NCBI GenBank assembly: GCA_006937955.1
Contig: SSNP01000017.1
Span: forward strand, 5,821,124 to 5,885,123
Length of the DNA stretch: 64,000 nt
Direction: 5' to 3'
Source of the DNA: Pachypanchax playfairii
Lineage: Eukaryota; Chordata; Actinopteri; Cyprinodontiformes; Aplocheilidae
The notes beneath the pieces are model-generated. The model was given only the letters and a program-made list of their open reading frames with translations. It was not told the origin of the DNA and searched no databases. The translations under genes and the position numbers were made by a program. Positions 36,105 through 50,200 of this stretch are shown piece by piece. The stretch's first letter is position 1. Every line of letters begins with the position of its first letter.

Positions 36105-39100
36105 CAGCAGGTGGGCGAGACAAGAAACAGGATGAAAGACAGTTTGTAGAGAATCAGAAGTTTGAGTAAAATCATTTGATCAGAGCTGATAACTTTGTAG
36201 CCCACTAAAGTGAAACCAGACAACTTTTATCCACAAAAAAGATGGAATTTAGATTTAGAAGATTTTTGGGGATGTCGATTCAAAAGGATCATAAAGCATA
36301 AAGCTTAAGTTAAGAAACTTCAACTTTCTTCTTCTTATCCTGTGGGTTTTTTTAAAATCCAAGAGCCAATCATCTTTCAGTTATCCGCCATGGGGCGGAT
36401 TCAAACCGCCATCTGTTTTATGACCCTGAAACACCTGGGACAGAGGACATGACTCAGACTGAACTTTTCTTCTGCTCAGCACCACCAGCTGAGTTTAACG
36501 AAGCAGGAAACAGAACGCATCAGATTTGTTCTGCTGTGGTGACACATCAGTGACTTTTCATCTCTTATTCCCAGTTACTGAAAACCAGATGTTTCAGAGA
36601 AGTAATGAGGAATATTTCTCATTTTTGGGAGAGCTGCAACAGCACAGCTGGAGACATCTGGTTAGTGAATAATAGTGTAACATGTTATACACAAGTTATA
36701 GTTTTTCTTGTCAGCTGTGTGGATGAATTTGAAACCATGAAGGAGACCCACTATGCTTTACTTTTATATTCTAGATAATAATGAGAAACATAAACTGAGT
36801 TAGCCTGATCCAACAAATCCTTCTAAAGTTCCTCACAACAACAGAAAGGTTTCCATATACAGCATGTGGTCTAGATTTCAGTCCCTGACCTACAGTGTCC
36901 AACAATTCCTGGAGTTTATTCCAGTTTGATCCTTTTGGGATCAATGAGATGATCTGCAGTAAAAAACATACGACTGGAAAATATAACCCCAAGTCATGTC
37001 ACACAAACTATTTGATTCCTCTATGCTCCAGATGTGCATACAATATCCAGTTAAACGTAAACTTGAGGACAAAACACATTAAGAAGAGTGTTAAAAAGAG
37101 GGCGGGCTTAACGAGAATGTTGGATTCTCACACTGCATTAGGTTAGTTCAGTAGAGAAGATTTTCATCCAACAGGAACAAAGAGCAGGAAGCGTCTGTGT
37201 TCTGAAAGTTAGCAGAACTGGACTGACAGAACGAATGTAAACTTTAGAAGACTCAAGTCAGATTTTATGTTCGTCTTACAGTGAATGTATCGATAACCGA
37301 GGTCGTGCTTCTCAGAAGCACACGGATTGTTTCGGCTGGAGGTTTTTAAGTTTTACAGTAAATCTGTGCCAATTATAGAATCAGCTGCTATAAGATTATT
37401 TTAAGAAACGCTTTTTTTTTTTTTTTTTACAGATAAATGAGCTTTACATGTGTTTTCCAGACATGTTACTATATATGCAGTCTGTGCTTCGTTGTTCTGT
37501 TTCATGTATTTTAGATCTGAAATCCAAAGTGTCGGTGCCAGATTTTTGTATGACGGTGGAGAAAAAGCTGAACCACTGCAGTAAGTGCCATTAAAAAAAC
37601 ATCTGAATCCATTTATTCACATTTCAAAATAAAATACACAAAAGAAACTCACAAGCACCTCGAGTAAGAAGTTAAAACCTGCTGCTTTGATCTAGAAAAC
37701 ACACTTTAGTCAGACTGATGATTTTAAGAAAATGCAACTTATCTGATGTTCTGTAATGTGCCGTCTTTTGAATTAGTTGTGAGCTCTTAGTTTGTGGTAT
37801 TTTTCTATTCCTGTTGAGAATATTGTAGCTGATATTTTTAGTAGGTTAAGCATTTAAGCTACAGTCTCGACTGCACAGCCATATTTATTCTATTTAATAT
37901 GATGTTTTCCACCGTGAGGCCGTTCATTTTTAGCGAGCGAGTCTGATGTCTGTGCAGCGGAGAAGCAGGTGTTGGATTTATCCATCTTTGGTTTTATAGA
38001 AACCAGGTAACAGTTCAGACTCATGCATCTGTAGAATCTTAGTTTTTTTTTTTTTTGCAGAAATGATCCTGGTGTTCAGATAAACATCTGCAACAGCAGA
38101 CGGAGAGGAGGTGAATCTTATCAGGGCAGATATGAGTTACTTTATCATCTGGTCCGTTTTTCAGAGAATGTTTGTTACTTTATTTTCTCTGTCAGCAAAC
38201 AGACATATTTATCTACAACTGAACATGTTAGTAAGTCGACAGATTGTTTAAATCGGAGTCTAAATATAAGAGATAAATATTCAGCAGTTTTTGTTTTCAC
38301 ATGCAAGTGACCTTTGCATGCTGCGCTGCATGTTCTTTTATCGAAGCGAATGCAAGCGAGTTCAAATCAAAGCCAACAAACTATAAATGTTTAGAGAAAA
38401 CAGTGTTTTGCCTTTTCTTCAGCACTTTTTCTTGGTGAACATCACGAGGTTTTCCATGTGCAGCAGTGACGCGGTCGTCTCTGGATCCATGATGTTTTAA
38501 GGATACGCTGCTGCAGGATGTTGCTGGTTTGGTAGATTTGTGTGTGAATGACGAGGGCGGTTTAGACTGAAACAATGTTTTTGTGTTTGTAAGCTGTTGG
38601 AACTTTGTGAAAACAGTTGTTTGTATTTGGAGTACTTGCTGATCAGCAGAGCCACGGCGTTTGAGTTGATGGTTTTACATTCGTCTAACAGGCGGTGAAA
38701 CTGAGCTGGTTACATCAGTCAAAACAACTGAAACGATCCATCCATGTGTTCCTGTGTGTGTTTGAATGGGAGTTTGATCATTTTCAGTCTTGACCGTAGT
38801 GGCCTCTTACAGACTGATAGTTTATTTGACCTAGCGGTCGGGTCCAGGTTGGACCACACGGAGAAGCTCATCCCTGCAGAACAGGATCAAAACAAAAACT
38901 TGTGATAAAAGCTGCAACAGCTTTGAGTAAACAGCTGGGATGTTGGTATGCAGGAGCAAAAGTACAAATGTTCCAAAACTATAGAAAAAAAACCCACATT
39001 ATTTTTACTTGTGGACTCTTGTGTTGTGCCAGAGATTTTATGACATACCTCATTAATAAAATAAGACTGATCTGATCGCAGGATCTGAGTTTTCTTTGCT

Positions 39101-41038
39101 GAATTGAGGTTATGAGACTCTTTGACATTCAGAGAATGTTCAGATACTGTCTGATTATTTTACTGTTAGAAACGTTTCAAAACAAAATGTACACGCATTG
39201 TGAGACGGATATCATGTTGGAATACTTCCTCTAGTTAGTTTTTACTGAATATTTATCAGGTTGGTGGAGGAGTCTGGTTTAACACTGGTTCTGTTCATGT
39301 AAACAAGCAGATGTCTCAGCTTAAACACAACATTCCTAAAATTACCTTTCAGAATTAGAAAATAAAACATTAATTGGTGTTTGGAATAAGTTTTTTCCAT
39401 CAGTTTGTCTCTGAACAATTTTACACTTTGTTCTGTTAAAAAGGTCATTTTATTTTTTTACAGTTTTGAATTTCAGAGCTTCTGTCTGGTATTAAATCAC
39501 TGCAGAAACATTGTCTGTGTTTTATGACTGAAGTGTTTAAATGTAAAGAGTTTAATGACTTTAAAAACTGACAGATGAAATGAAGTGCAGGAATAAAATG
39601 TTGCTACAGATAAACATTAATGTTCTAACTCTTACATTTATATGGAAGTTATTCATGTCACATCAACAGTTATATTTAATGTTTTATACAAAAACATGAC
39701 AAGTGAAAGCTAACATCTTTAAAAAAGAAGAAAAAACCGGTAAGACCCCAAATTCATGACACATCAGTGTGTTACAAATATTTTTCATTGGCACTATTAA
39801 AACATAAACCCATGGTTTAATTCATGGATAAACAGACACAAAAATTAAACGTTTTAAAAATATAAAGGCAGAAATCGGAGTGAGGATGGAAATTTAACAA
39901 AACAGAAGAAATTTTCTGCTACAAATCACTAAATGTTTTTTTTTTTGTTGAAAATGATCTAATTAAATATCTAATCTGTAATTAGAACCATGATGATGTT
40001 GATCATTTTTAAAACTACAGAGGAAGTTTCCATCTTTTGATCCATATAACAGCAGGAACTTCAACGGTTTAAAACATTACATCATCCTTTCACATCTGGA
40101 AAGATTTTTGAGATATCAGAATAAAAGTCTGCTAATTTGGATTCAACATACTGGAAGACAGAGAGAAGGTGGGACTTTTGATGATTTTTTTTTTTTGGGG
40201 GGGACTGAGGAATAAATGCAGTTTCTGTCCAAATCGACTCTTAATCAGCATGTAATATGTATGTAAATCAATAATCCTGTTTGTATAAGTGAAGCGTGTA
40301 AAATGAACTCACCACTAGATTTTCAGAGTTCAGCAGCTGCTTCTTAGAGTCAGGCGGGTCATGTGATCTCTGCAGAAACAAACTTCAGGAAATGTCCCTG
40401 AACAGAATCCGTGTGAAGCAAAACAAGATTAAATTTTCTGTTAAACAGCTGCAGAGTTTTAAATAAATACATTCAGATCTTGAGAACCTTCTTCTGTTAC
40501 ACTCTGGGATCAAGAGAAAAAAGGTTTTAAACAAAATGTGAATCTAGTGAAAAGATACAGCACCTAAAGTTCAGCAAAATAATGGAAATGGAAGCTTGTT
40601 GTTGTTTGACTTTAAATTCTGTGGGAAACTTATTTTACAACTTAAAAAATGTGGCTTTTCAACTTTGAGAATATTTTCAGATTCACTCAAAAGAGAAACG
40701 AGATTAAATGATCACAAACGCTGAAGCTCTTGTTTCCACAAATGGAAAAATTAAAACTCTCTGGGGTTCGCTGTGGTACATGTTAAATGATTTCACACTC
40801 TTACCTGTTTTACTATCATAAGTACAGTATGAGAGGATGAGTGGTCATTTGTTTTCCTAAACGTGTGGAAAAGCATCAGAAACTGACCGCTGACCATGTT
40901 GTCGGTGTTTCTGGCAGAGTGTGAAGGTGATTCCTGATAATCAGCTGATTTAAGTGAGCAGATGAAGTGTGGAGTTTCCTACAGCTGATGGAGATGATTC
41001 AACTCTGGTTTGAATCACAGAGGAAGCGTTCGGAGGGG
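36105..41038. other. Convergent intergenic and 3' UTR region between gdpd4 and myo7a
   Basis: gdpd4 (+) and myo7a (-) end facing each other across about 5 kb. No coding exon of a recognisable protein is seen. AATAAA at 37628 could end gdpd4 transcripts. Several TTTATT words on the plus strand (for example near 39450) could serve myo7a, but none stands out. A cag followed by gtgggc just after the gdpd4 stop looks like a splice donor, so a 3' UTR intron is possible. The rest is AT-rich with homopolymer runs. Confidence 0.5.
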
Positions 41039-41290
41039 TCAGAGGTAGTCATCCTCACTGGATGGCTCATCTTCATCGTAGCTGTAGTTGTAATAGTTAC
41101 TGGGACCTTCACCAGGATCGTCGCTGCTCACAGTCGAACTCGCTCCGGTGAGATCTGATCCTGCTGAACCAGCAGAAGGACTGCGGCTCATCCACCACAG
41201 CTGGTGAGCGAAGGTCCGCCCCCAGCTGCAGTGCTGACCAATAGGACGCAGAAGGCGGATGAGCTCAGCGGCCTCCTGCCAGTAAGAAGT
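41039..41290 (-). other. In-frame open extension after the myo7a stop (83 codons)
   Basis: Directly after the TGA at 41291-41293 the same frame stays open for 83 codons to a TGA at 41039-41041. The C-terminal part reads SSDDPGEGP, then NYYNYSYDEDEP, and ends EDDYL. The upstream part is basic and tryptophan-containing. The conserved myosin VIIa ending is already complete before the first TGA. The extension is therefore either 3' UTR that is open by chance, a stop-codon readthrough product, or an exon reached by alternative splicing. The final D-Y-L would fit a class III PDZ ligand. Confidence 0.3.
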
Positions 41291-44200
41291 TCACTTGCCT
41301 TGGCCCCGCCCAGACCGCTGCCTGTTCATGTTGGTCAGCATCTGACTGATGTAAGAGGTCAAAAGGTCATCCATCTTGTAGCCCTGAAGGAAAAAAAGAA
41401 ACCATCAGATGTGTAAAATCCTGATTCATTCATGATTCATCAGCTTGTTAACACCCACCAGAGAAGTCTCACACAGCAGTTTACTTCCTCTGACCAGGTT
41501 ACCGATCGTCACATGGAAGTACGTGTTCCCACTGCTCCAGTTGGAGATCTTAGTAAAGGGGTGTGTTGTCAAGATATCCTGCAAAAATACGAAGGGAAAA
41601 TGAATGAGATTTTACTGGAGAACAGGAAACTCAGACAAGCAGAAATCATGAGACTTACTGTTTCTGCTCATCAAACATGAAACAAACCTTCGTCTTTGGG
41701 TCAATGAGACTGACTCCGTGCTTGTTGATGGCGATCAGCAGGATCTCTGGGTAGTTTGGATCAGTGGTTTGCTAAAAATATTAAAAAAGTTTAATCTTAC
41801 GTTTAGAAAAGTTTCTCTGCATCGTTCACTGCAGAAATGTGAAAATCTTAATTTGCTGCAGATCCAGTGCTTTAACAGTTTTTATCTTTCCTAGAATATA
41901 TTTAAAAAGCTGCTGTTCGTTTCTTCCTGCTTCTCCTCGCTGAGTGGGAGGGACGTTCTTCAGTGACGTGTGGGATTGTAAAATAATCCTATGAGAGCTA
42001 CAGACAGGACATGTTCAGGTGTGCTTACCTTAACTTCAAAGAAGGCGGAGCCAAATGTGGGCCACTTGTAGATGATCTTCAGGAACATTAGTTTGGCTTC
42101 TTCCCGGGATTTACCGGCCTGCTTGTTGAAGTACGCAATTACAGACTGGAATCAGAGAGTTCGTAAACATCAGTTTGAGATGTTTGTGGCTTCAAAGAAA
42201 AGTCTTAATTTTTTAAAGGAGGAAAACTTCAAGCATTGAGTGATTGTACTGGTTTTAAATATTTACTCTTTTCCAGTCATCTGATGACATCTGGCGAATG
42301 AGGTCCTGGGGAACCAGCTCCCGAAGCATCTTGGGAATTGTAGGAAATTGAGATTTGTCATCCTCAAACTTGACCCGATAAATGAGCGCCGCAAGCTGAA
42401 AGACTTCTTCTCTTGAACACTTGTGGTAGCCACGCAAATATTTTGGTAGTTCCTGAAAGAAGACAGAAAGGCAGGTGTACAGCAGCTGTTTATTAAAACT
42501 AATTTCAAAGTAAGATTTCTGATTAAACTTGTGATGAGCTCAACCTGGTAATAGTGAAAAATAGAGTCAGCAAATGAATCCTTCCCTGGAACGGTGGTGG
42601 TCCACAACTTCTTCATGAAGAACACCTGATACGTCAGAAAGGAAATGATTCCTGCCGGTTTGAGTGAAGAAGGTAAAATAAACGTCAGTGATTTTTGATT
42701 TTTTAAGCTCAAATATAAACTGAAAACACTGTGACAACCTTCTTTAGCAGGTCGAGATTTCTTGATCCAATCTGTCAAATGTCTGACAAAGTCAAAGAAG
42801 AAATCTCCCTCAGGTACACTGATCACCTGCAGAGAACAGACAACATCTAACTGGGAGAAATTAATAGTTCAAATATCAGTTTCATATGAGACTTTTGGCT
42901 CAAGCCTCTTTATGCAGAAAAAAAAACAAGTGCTCAGATTGATGTGTTTTAATCCTGTAAGAGACCATTCTAATGAAATAAAATCCTCATCTTATTCTAA
43001 CATCACAACCAGTTTGAAAAGCACTGACAGATGTTTCACTCCTAACGTGACCTTTAACCTCGGACCTTGTCTGAGATCTTGACGAAGAGGCTGAAACCTT
43101 CAGGAGATTTGAGCAGCAGTCTGGTAGAGATGTTCAAGCAGAAATCCTTCGCCTTGGTGCTGGAATCCACCTCGAACGCCTGCAGGTTTGACACTAAAAC
43201 CTTTCAGAATAAAAGACTTTTAAATTATCCTTCATCATTTAAATGCCAGAGTGTGCTTGTGTCACCTCGTCTGTATCATCAGGGAAATAAACTTTATGAA
43301 AGATTTGTGCAGTTTTGTGTTGGATGGCCTCCACTTCCACCACATGGGGAGGATACTTCCTGGATCCGTTACTGCAATAAAGGTAAAAAAAAAAATGCTG
43401 CTTATTATTGCTGTGAACTAAAAACATAATGATACTGGATATACAATTATCTTTATAAAAGACATGATTGTTTTGAAAATATAAATCCTCCAGTTTTATG
43501 ATACTGCAACATCGTGATGGAAGGGAAAAGTACAAACATTTTAATGAAAACTTGCTGAAATCAACTGTAAAGTACAAGTACAGATTTTATTTTGAAACTA
43601 TTCACATTACAAGTAGCTGGTGATTCTGAGAAACTGTGAACAGTTAAAGTTTGTTAAACGTGTGAAATATATGAAACACCAGGGGGCGCTGCAGAGACAA
43701 AGTCTGCTTTTAAACTAGTCAGTTTTAAACTATAATTTTATTATTTAGATATTTTTATAATTATTCTTTTATGACTGGATTTTAAATTGTAATGCTTATG
43801 TTTTAATTAAAAAGTCAGATTCAGAATGCCACAAAGTAATCAAGAGTTAAGTATTAAAACCTGATTCACTGATATGTGAAATGAAAGTTTTACCGTAGAG
43901 CTTTATGCAGCCGCTGCATGCAGTCTCCAGCGAGCGGGTGGTGTTTCTTAGACTGCAGGAAACGCTGGATGTGTGGCAGCAACACGTTACTGGGTGGGAA
44001 CAGACCGGTACACAACCACAGCAGCTCCCAGCCTTTTTCTTCACTGTACCTGCATGAGAACACAACTGACATGAGATGGACAACGTTCTACTCATATACA
44101 GAATGTAAATACAGAATAACATTCATTTGGTTTGTGTTGCATCATTCCTCAGTAAATTAGCTTTACACAAAGTTTAGTGTTCTCAGTTTACACACTTGAC

Positions 44201-47200
44201 GTGGTTGTCAGTGAGCTGCTTGATGATCTGACAGTAGATCTCGTCTTTTAGTGGTTCATCCTTCAGAGATCCTTCAAAGATCTGATCTGTCAGCTCGTTG
44301 ACGGCGCGTGTCCGTCTGGACGGGTAATCGCCCATGTACTTCATTATCGGTGGACTCAAGTGTCAAGGAATCAAACAACCGGACAAACAATCAAACTAAA
44401 CTCCAGCAGCTGAGGAGATGCTGCATGATGGTAAACATCACTCGATCCAACTCGTGTTGGTGCCATCAAGTTCAAAATGAGTTAATATTTTCGGAGAAAA
44501 TATAAAATATCTCAGTCTATGTTATACTGAGATGAAAATATGCGATTTTTAAATCTTTAGGTTCTGTTTTAATGTAAATTTTACAGCATCTCACTATCAG
44601 GATGCTTCAGCTCTTACTGTAATGTGTCTGTGAGAAGTCTGGGTGTCATTTTTGACACCAACTTAAAATCCCAAAAGCAAATTAGTTCAGAGATCAAAAC
44701 CAGTTTTTTAACTAAGACAAAGATGGAACTATCGAACCTGAACGACTTTACGCACTTCAACTGCAGCAGCTTGTTGTGGTCCAGATTAGTCTGCAACACA
44801 AGGCCAAGGAACTCAGTTCTACATGTTTTTATCAGTCTGAACTCTTCCAGCCTTATTTTTTTTTAATTTGAGGTTGTAAATGAGAAACAGTGTCTAAATG
44901 TGTGGATTGAATCTTTCTATTCAGCCTTAAGGATTCTGGGGAAAGCAGTTTGGGAATAAGGATATCGATGAAGGCCATGCAGGCTTCCTGAGACATCTCT
45001 TCGTGGTTAACGACCTTCTTCAGCAGCGGCTGCTTGAGCGGCTCTCTGGTGCAGCTCCACAACTTGTCTTTCCCACGATTCTTTGTGACCATCACTCTGC
45101 TCAGTGTGTGTTTGGGAGGTGGTCTGGAAAATGCAGGAAGCATGACTGACATGATGGTTCAACAGGCAAGACGTAATCAAAATGTACAAAAGATGTATAA
45201 ACTCTGTATTAAGGTAATAAATAATGATAATAATAATACATAATAAATAAAACAGTTTTACATCAAGTGTGTGTGATAGAGGAAGTCTCCACATGATGTA
45301 AATCTTGAGACTGAATATTAATCCAAACTTTGAGGTTGTGTTATTGTTGTTTAGGTTTATGTTCAGGATTTTTGATGTTTTTAGATTTTGTACCTGAAGT
45401 AGTCATAAGAGAACTCCTCCAGAGTGTAAGGTTTCAGTCTGTCCTCCGTCTCCGGCAGGGTGATCTGTGAAATACGCACTGACTGTCGCTGGTCTGGTGT
45501 CATGGTAACCATCGCCTGGTTACAGACAAGAAAAAACATTCACTTGTTTCTGTTTTACTGATTCTTGTTCTCAAATGATTTACAATCCAAAAAAGAGAAT
45601 AATTTTTTGTTTTCTTGGTCAAAAACTACAAAATAATTTTGTTCATTTTAATTTGAAGATTCTAAAATAATTTACAATTTACTGTGAAAATGAACCCCCC
45701 TCCGCCCCCACAAAGATTAAGGACATTAAAGCACCAATGGAATAATTAAGATGTATTTTCTGTTTTCTCCTCACCACTATGTCTGGCTGAGGTCGAGTCA
45801 TGGAGGGCAGGACATAAACACAGTCAGCTGGGAAATCTCCTCTCTGATTGGTTCGTTCATTAACGCCATGTGCCCAACCGGAGTTGAGGACCTGCTCTCC
45901 GATGTCCTGGTCCAATAGGATCAGGTCCCCCTTCTGAAAGCTCAGGAATGTCGACTCCTCTCCAGCTGAGGGAAGACAAACACACAGTGGGAGGCTGGAG
46001 AGGGTTGCTACGGCAACACTGTGTGTTTGGGTGTTTATTTATTTTTTTTATTTTTTTTTGGACATTAATGTAAAGGTGTTGGATTTAATGTGCTCAAGCA
46101 TCAGTAACATAATCAAATCAAATACAAATACAGTTTGATGATCATTTATAAACAAGAAGGAAATCTCATTTTCCTAAATCACAATTTATTTCTAAATAAA
46201 AAAATATTATTTTCAGTCCAACTAAACATTAATGCTGCCAAGTATGTCAGGCACTAAAACAAGATCTGAGTATATTTATGAGGAAAATGATTATCGTTAA
46301 AGTGAATCTTAAATTATGAGACCTCGGGACAGAACCTGAATAAAATTAAATAGGAGGCGTTTGAGTTTCCACACAGATGTCAGAATAACTTCCATGAATA
46401 GTTTAACATCCATGCAGTAGGTTTGTTTTTGCTTTTTAATCATGTTCCTCGGGACATACCAGGGATGGAGTTGTCCTGCAGAGCAACTACGAACTTTGAC
46501 CTTTGTCTCAGACCTTCAAGGAAAGTCACCACCAAGTCGCGGATGTCTTCTGCGTTGTTGGAGGTGAAGGTGTATTCTTCACCTTTGATGGTCGCCAAAG
46601 TGAAACTCTGTCCTTGCAGCTTCCCTCCTCTGATAAAAAAACCAACAAACTAATGTTATAAATCAGTAAAATAAGGAGGAATTTCATCTGAGACTGCTGT
46701 TTCATTATGGTTTAAACTGGATTTTTAACATTATGATTAAAAAAACAAAAATATTCAATCCACCAAGAAAAAGTTAAAGACAAAATTTTAATGTGATTAT
46801 ATTTTCCTAAAATGGATCACCTGCTGCTGGAAACTGCAGTGATTTCTGGGAAGGAGAGTTCTAGGAGAACCTGCTCCTGCTCATCAACAAAATAAACTCC
46901 GGTCCAGTTTACAGCAACAATCAGTTCATTTTTAGGCAGACTGGGACCTGAGAGACAAAAACAAGTAAAGAAATAGAATAATTACAAAACAAACACAGAC
47001 TGTTTTATTGGTTCCAGTTCAATACTACAAACAAACATACTGGTTAAATTTCGGGATTATTTTTACTTTCTTTGTTAAGATTCTGTGTTTTCATAAAGAA
47101 AATGTCTATTTTTCTTAAATTGTATTTTAATGGGCAATAAATTGTGCTTATGGTGTAAAGAATCACTGAAGGATCATTAATAGGATTAAATGAGAGGCTA

Positions 47201-50200
47201 ATTTGATTGAATTATTGAGTCAAACTTGTTTAAACTCAGTAACTTTTTACAGTCACACATCACGTAATACTTGAAAGAGACGTTTATGTATTTACGCTTT
47301 CATTGCATTTTTCATTTGGCACTGAAATCAGCTTCACGTACATGTAAATCAGTTGATATATAAAATATTCTCACCTGAGAACTTTAAGGCTTCATAGAAA
47401 CGAGAGAACAGCAGCGGCCATTTGTGGCGAGCGAAGTCCACCACTTCCTGCTTTACCTTCTGAGGGTCGAACCTCTTCTGGGTGTAGATGCCCTGAAAAG
47501 ACCAACAGCTGGTTCACAGATAGAATGAAGAAAAGATCAAGTGTCTCGCTGCCATTGTACATCTAGTGTAGTATCAGTATCCAATAAGATCCACCATACC
47601 GAAGCTGTTTTCAGGATTTAGCAGTAATTCGATTAGAACTTACAAACTCCAGAGGATGATGTCATGTTTAGTACCAGATATTTAATAATGTAACTCAGTC
47701 ATTTGTGGAAAAAAAACATGTATCCAGCAGATACAGTGAGTGGACCCTGAAGCAGATGTAATTGGCCCAATATTCTAGCTGTCTATTTGGGCGGAGGGGG
47801 GGGGGGCTGTACTGGACTGAGACAATTTGAAAACAGCCGACGACTCTGAGCACCTTTTTGTGTGCAGCCATGATGAAATGAGCCCATTTCTCCACCGTCT
47901 TGGAGGTGCTGATCTCTCTGTCAGGGATGTAGGACGGGATGAGGCTCAGCAGGCGTTCCAGAAGGATCTCTGAGCCATAATCAATGTAGTACTGCTGCGA
48001 CGCCAGTTCAGCCAGATCATCCTGGAGACGCAGGGAGACAGACACATGTTTTCAAATAGACAAAGAACTCAAAGCAACATAAAGACCTTTATTTTGTCCA
48101 ACAAAACCTTTTACTGTTCTGTAAAGTGCAGAATGCTTCACAGTCCTGCATATGAGGGTTTTATATTTGAAATCTTTTAGCATTTGTCCTCTAAGATCTG
48201 CTACTTGTACCGGAACTTTCATAATCTATAAAACGATTCCATTAAAAAATAAAATGGAAGGAAAAACAAGTCACCCTGTCACAGCGATATTCTCCGAACT
48301 TGACGCCTCTGACTATTTGTTGGTAGATGAGGTTGGTGGCGACCTGGTCTTCTACAGGATTGTGCCATGGTGTGAATATTTCCTTCCTGAAGAACAGCCT
48401 CCAGGGGGCGTTCCTCTCCTGAGCTCCCTGCTCCTTCGCATACTGCTCACACTGTGACACCGCGTCCATCACATGATCGTTCCCACTGCCTAAAGAGGAG
48501 ACCTGAAGGTGGAGCAAATCACAATAAGGTTGGTCATGTGCTGCACTTTGGTCAACAGCAATTGTTTTACATAAATTTGATTTGATTAAATCTCAGTTTT
48601 TCTCTTCTTTCTGAAACAGTTTGAATCTTGTTTCAAACAGGGTTAAAGTTATTTAAAGAGCTTGTGTGTAACCAGGCAATGTGCATTATTTACATCATTT
48701 TTTATAACAAATTATTTTCAGTTAACGCTCACCTCAAGACTATCAACTGTAAAGCAGAGGGTTAGAGTTGAGTGTGTCCTACCTTATCAAACAGTGCGAT
48801 GTACAGTGAAAACCCAAAGCAGTCCTTCAAATTGACCTTGTCAGACAAGGCGCTGCAGAGCTCTTTAGCCGTGGTGGCCGAGTCTGTCAGCAGCGTTTTT
48901 GTGGTGCCGTCCATGAACGTCACCGGAAGCATGACGGGCTTCTTCGACTTGGTCGCCTGTTGATTTTTAAATCTAAAGTTAAATCATTTCCAGCTGAAAG
49001 TCTGAAGTTTTACAAACAAAGTGCTGAAATCAAACTTAAAGAAAAGTGTTTTTTATAAGATACAACACAAACATACATAATACACATTCCCAACCCCTTC
49101 CTGTTAATAACTGCAGTATTTCAACAATAAAAGAATATAAAATAAGGGATAAAACAAACATTATAAATAAAGAAATAAAGGTTTTAAAATCTGAATAAAG
49201 AGCATTATGTTTCAGTCAAACTGATCAGATTAATGTGTTTGTACCTGCAGCTCCAACCAAGATGGAGGTTGTGTTCTCGTTCCGTTGACGAACGTTCTCC
49301 TCAGCCTCTCTTCACAGTATGGAGCGTAACCCGGCGGCCCGCTTCTAATGAAGTTTCTCAGGTACTACAAAAAAAACCAAAACAAGATGCCAGTTCTATA
49401 AAGAACAAACCGAGGATAATAAAACCCAAATATAAATAAAATGTGTCTGTACAAACAGTCATGTGTTAATTATGATTATCAGGTTACAAGTAAAACAAGT
49501 AAATATGACTGCTGTCATGTAAAGAGTGTGTTTTCATCAGAACTCGCCAACATACCGACCTTAACAAATTTATCTGATGGAGCGAAGCAGCCGACACACA
49601 AAGAGATGAGGATCCAGCCGCGAGCATGAGAACTCTTGGACGGGTTCTGACTCAGCTGCTTAGAGATCTGACAGTAGATCTCATCCCTAATACACAAATA
49701 AACACACACATACAGAACTTTTTTTTCATGCACAACAGAAACACATTTAAAGCAGATGTTAAACTGCATAAACAATCATTCTGATACAGAACATCATCCC
49801 AACACCTGGTTTGTTTACCTCAGTCCAGGCCTTAGGATCCCGTTGCCAATGATGAAGTGAAGTTTTTCCAGGTTGGATGTCGGCCGATCTTCTAACATAC
49901 TGTTACCATGAAGACTGTACTCGCCATCGTTGAGGCGCTTTGTGACCTGAATGCATCACAGTCTAACTTTAAGTTGTGCAACAAATTGGAGAGAAATACA
50001 TCATTTCTCTCGGTTTGTCTCTCACCTCCTCAGTGATCTTGGATTTTTTCTTCAACGTGAGGGAAACCAGTTTGTGTCGAACGCTGTTTTTCTTGTGGCT
50101 GTCAGAGTGAGGCGTCTAGAGGCAGAGCAAGGAAAGGTGTGGACAAATGATCAAAACTAAACCCAAACACATAGTAGATCCCATCCTGCTGGAATTAATG

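Larger units (their letters stand above)
41291..45515 (-). other. myo7a: myo7a second MyTH4-FERM tandem (last 13 exons)
   Basis: MyTH4: YDYFRPPPKHTL, then the acidic/basic block ending SQEACMAFIAIMKYMGDYPS, and GWELLWLCTGLFPPS. The FERM part starts near KYPPHVVEVEAIQHKT and runs through FVRHLTDWIKK, FHYYQELPKYLRGYH, FGSAFFEVKQTT and INKHGVSLIDPKTK to GNTYFHVTIGNLVRGSKL. It ends in GQGK, close to the human terminal residues. In the family this module binds cargo and folds back onto the motor to inhibit it. The codon for Ala in FIAIM is split by the AT-AC intron. Confidence 0.93.

Noticed and set aside
42263..42826. 187-codon minus-strand ORF spanning several myo7a exons
   Set aside because: It runs through introns and switches frame relative to the real exons; only its exonic parts are coding.
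44853..44965. Exon 44966-45123 extended as open reading frame (IDILIPKLLSPES...) downstream
   Set aside because: The extension has no GT donor and departs from myosin VIIa; the U12 AT-AC donor at 44965 explains the boundary.
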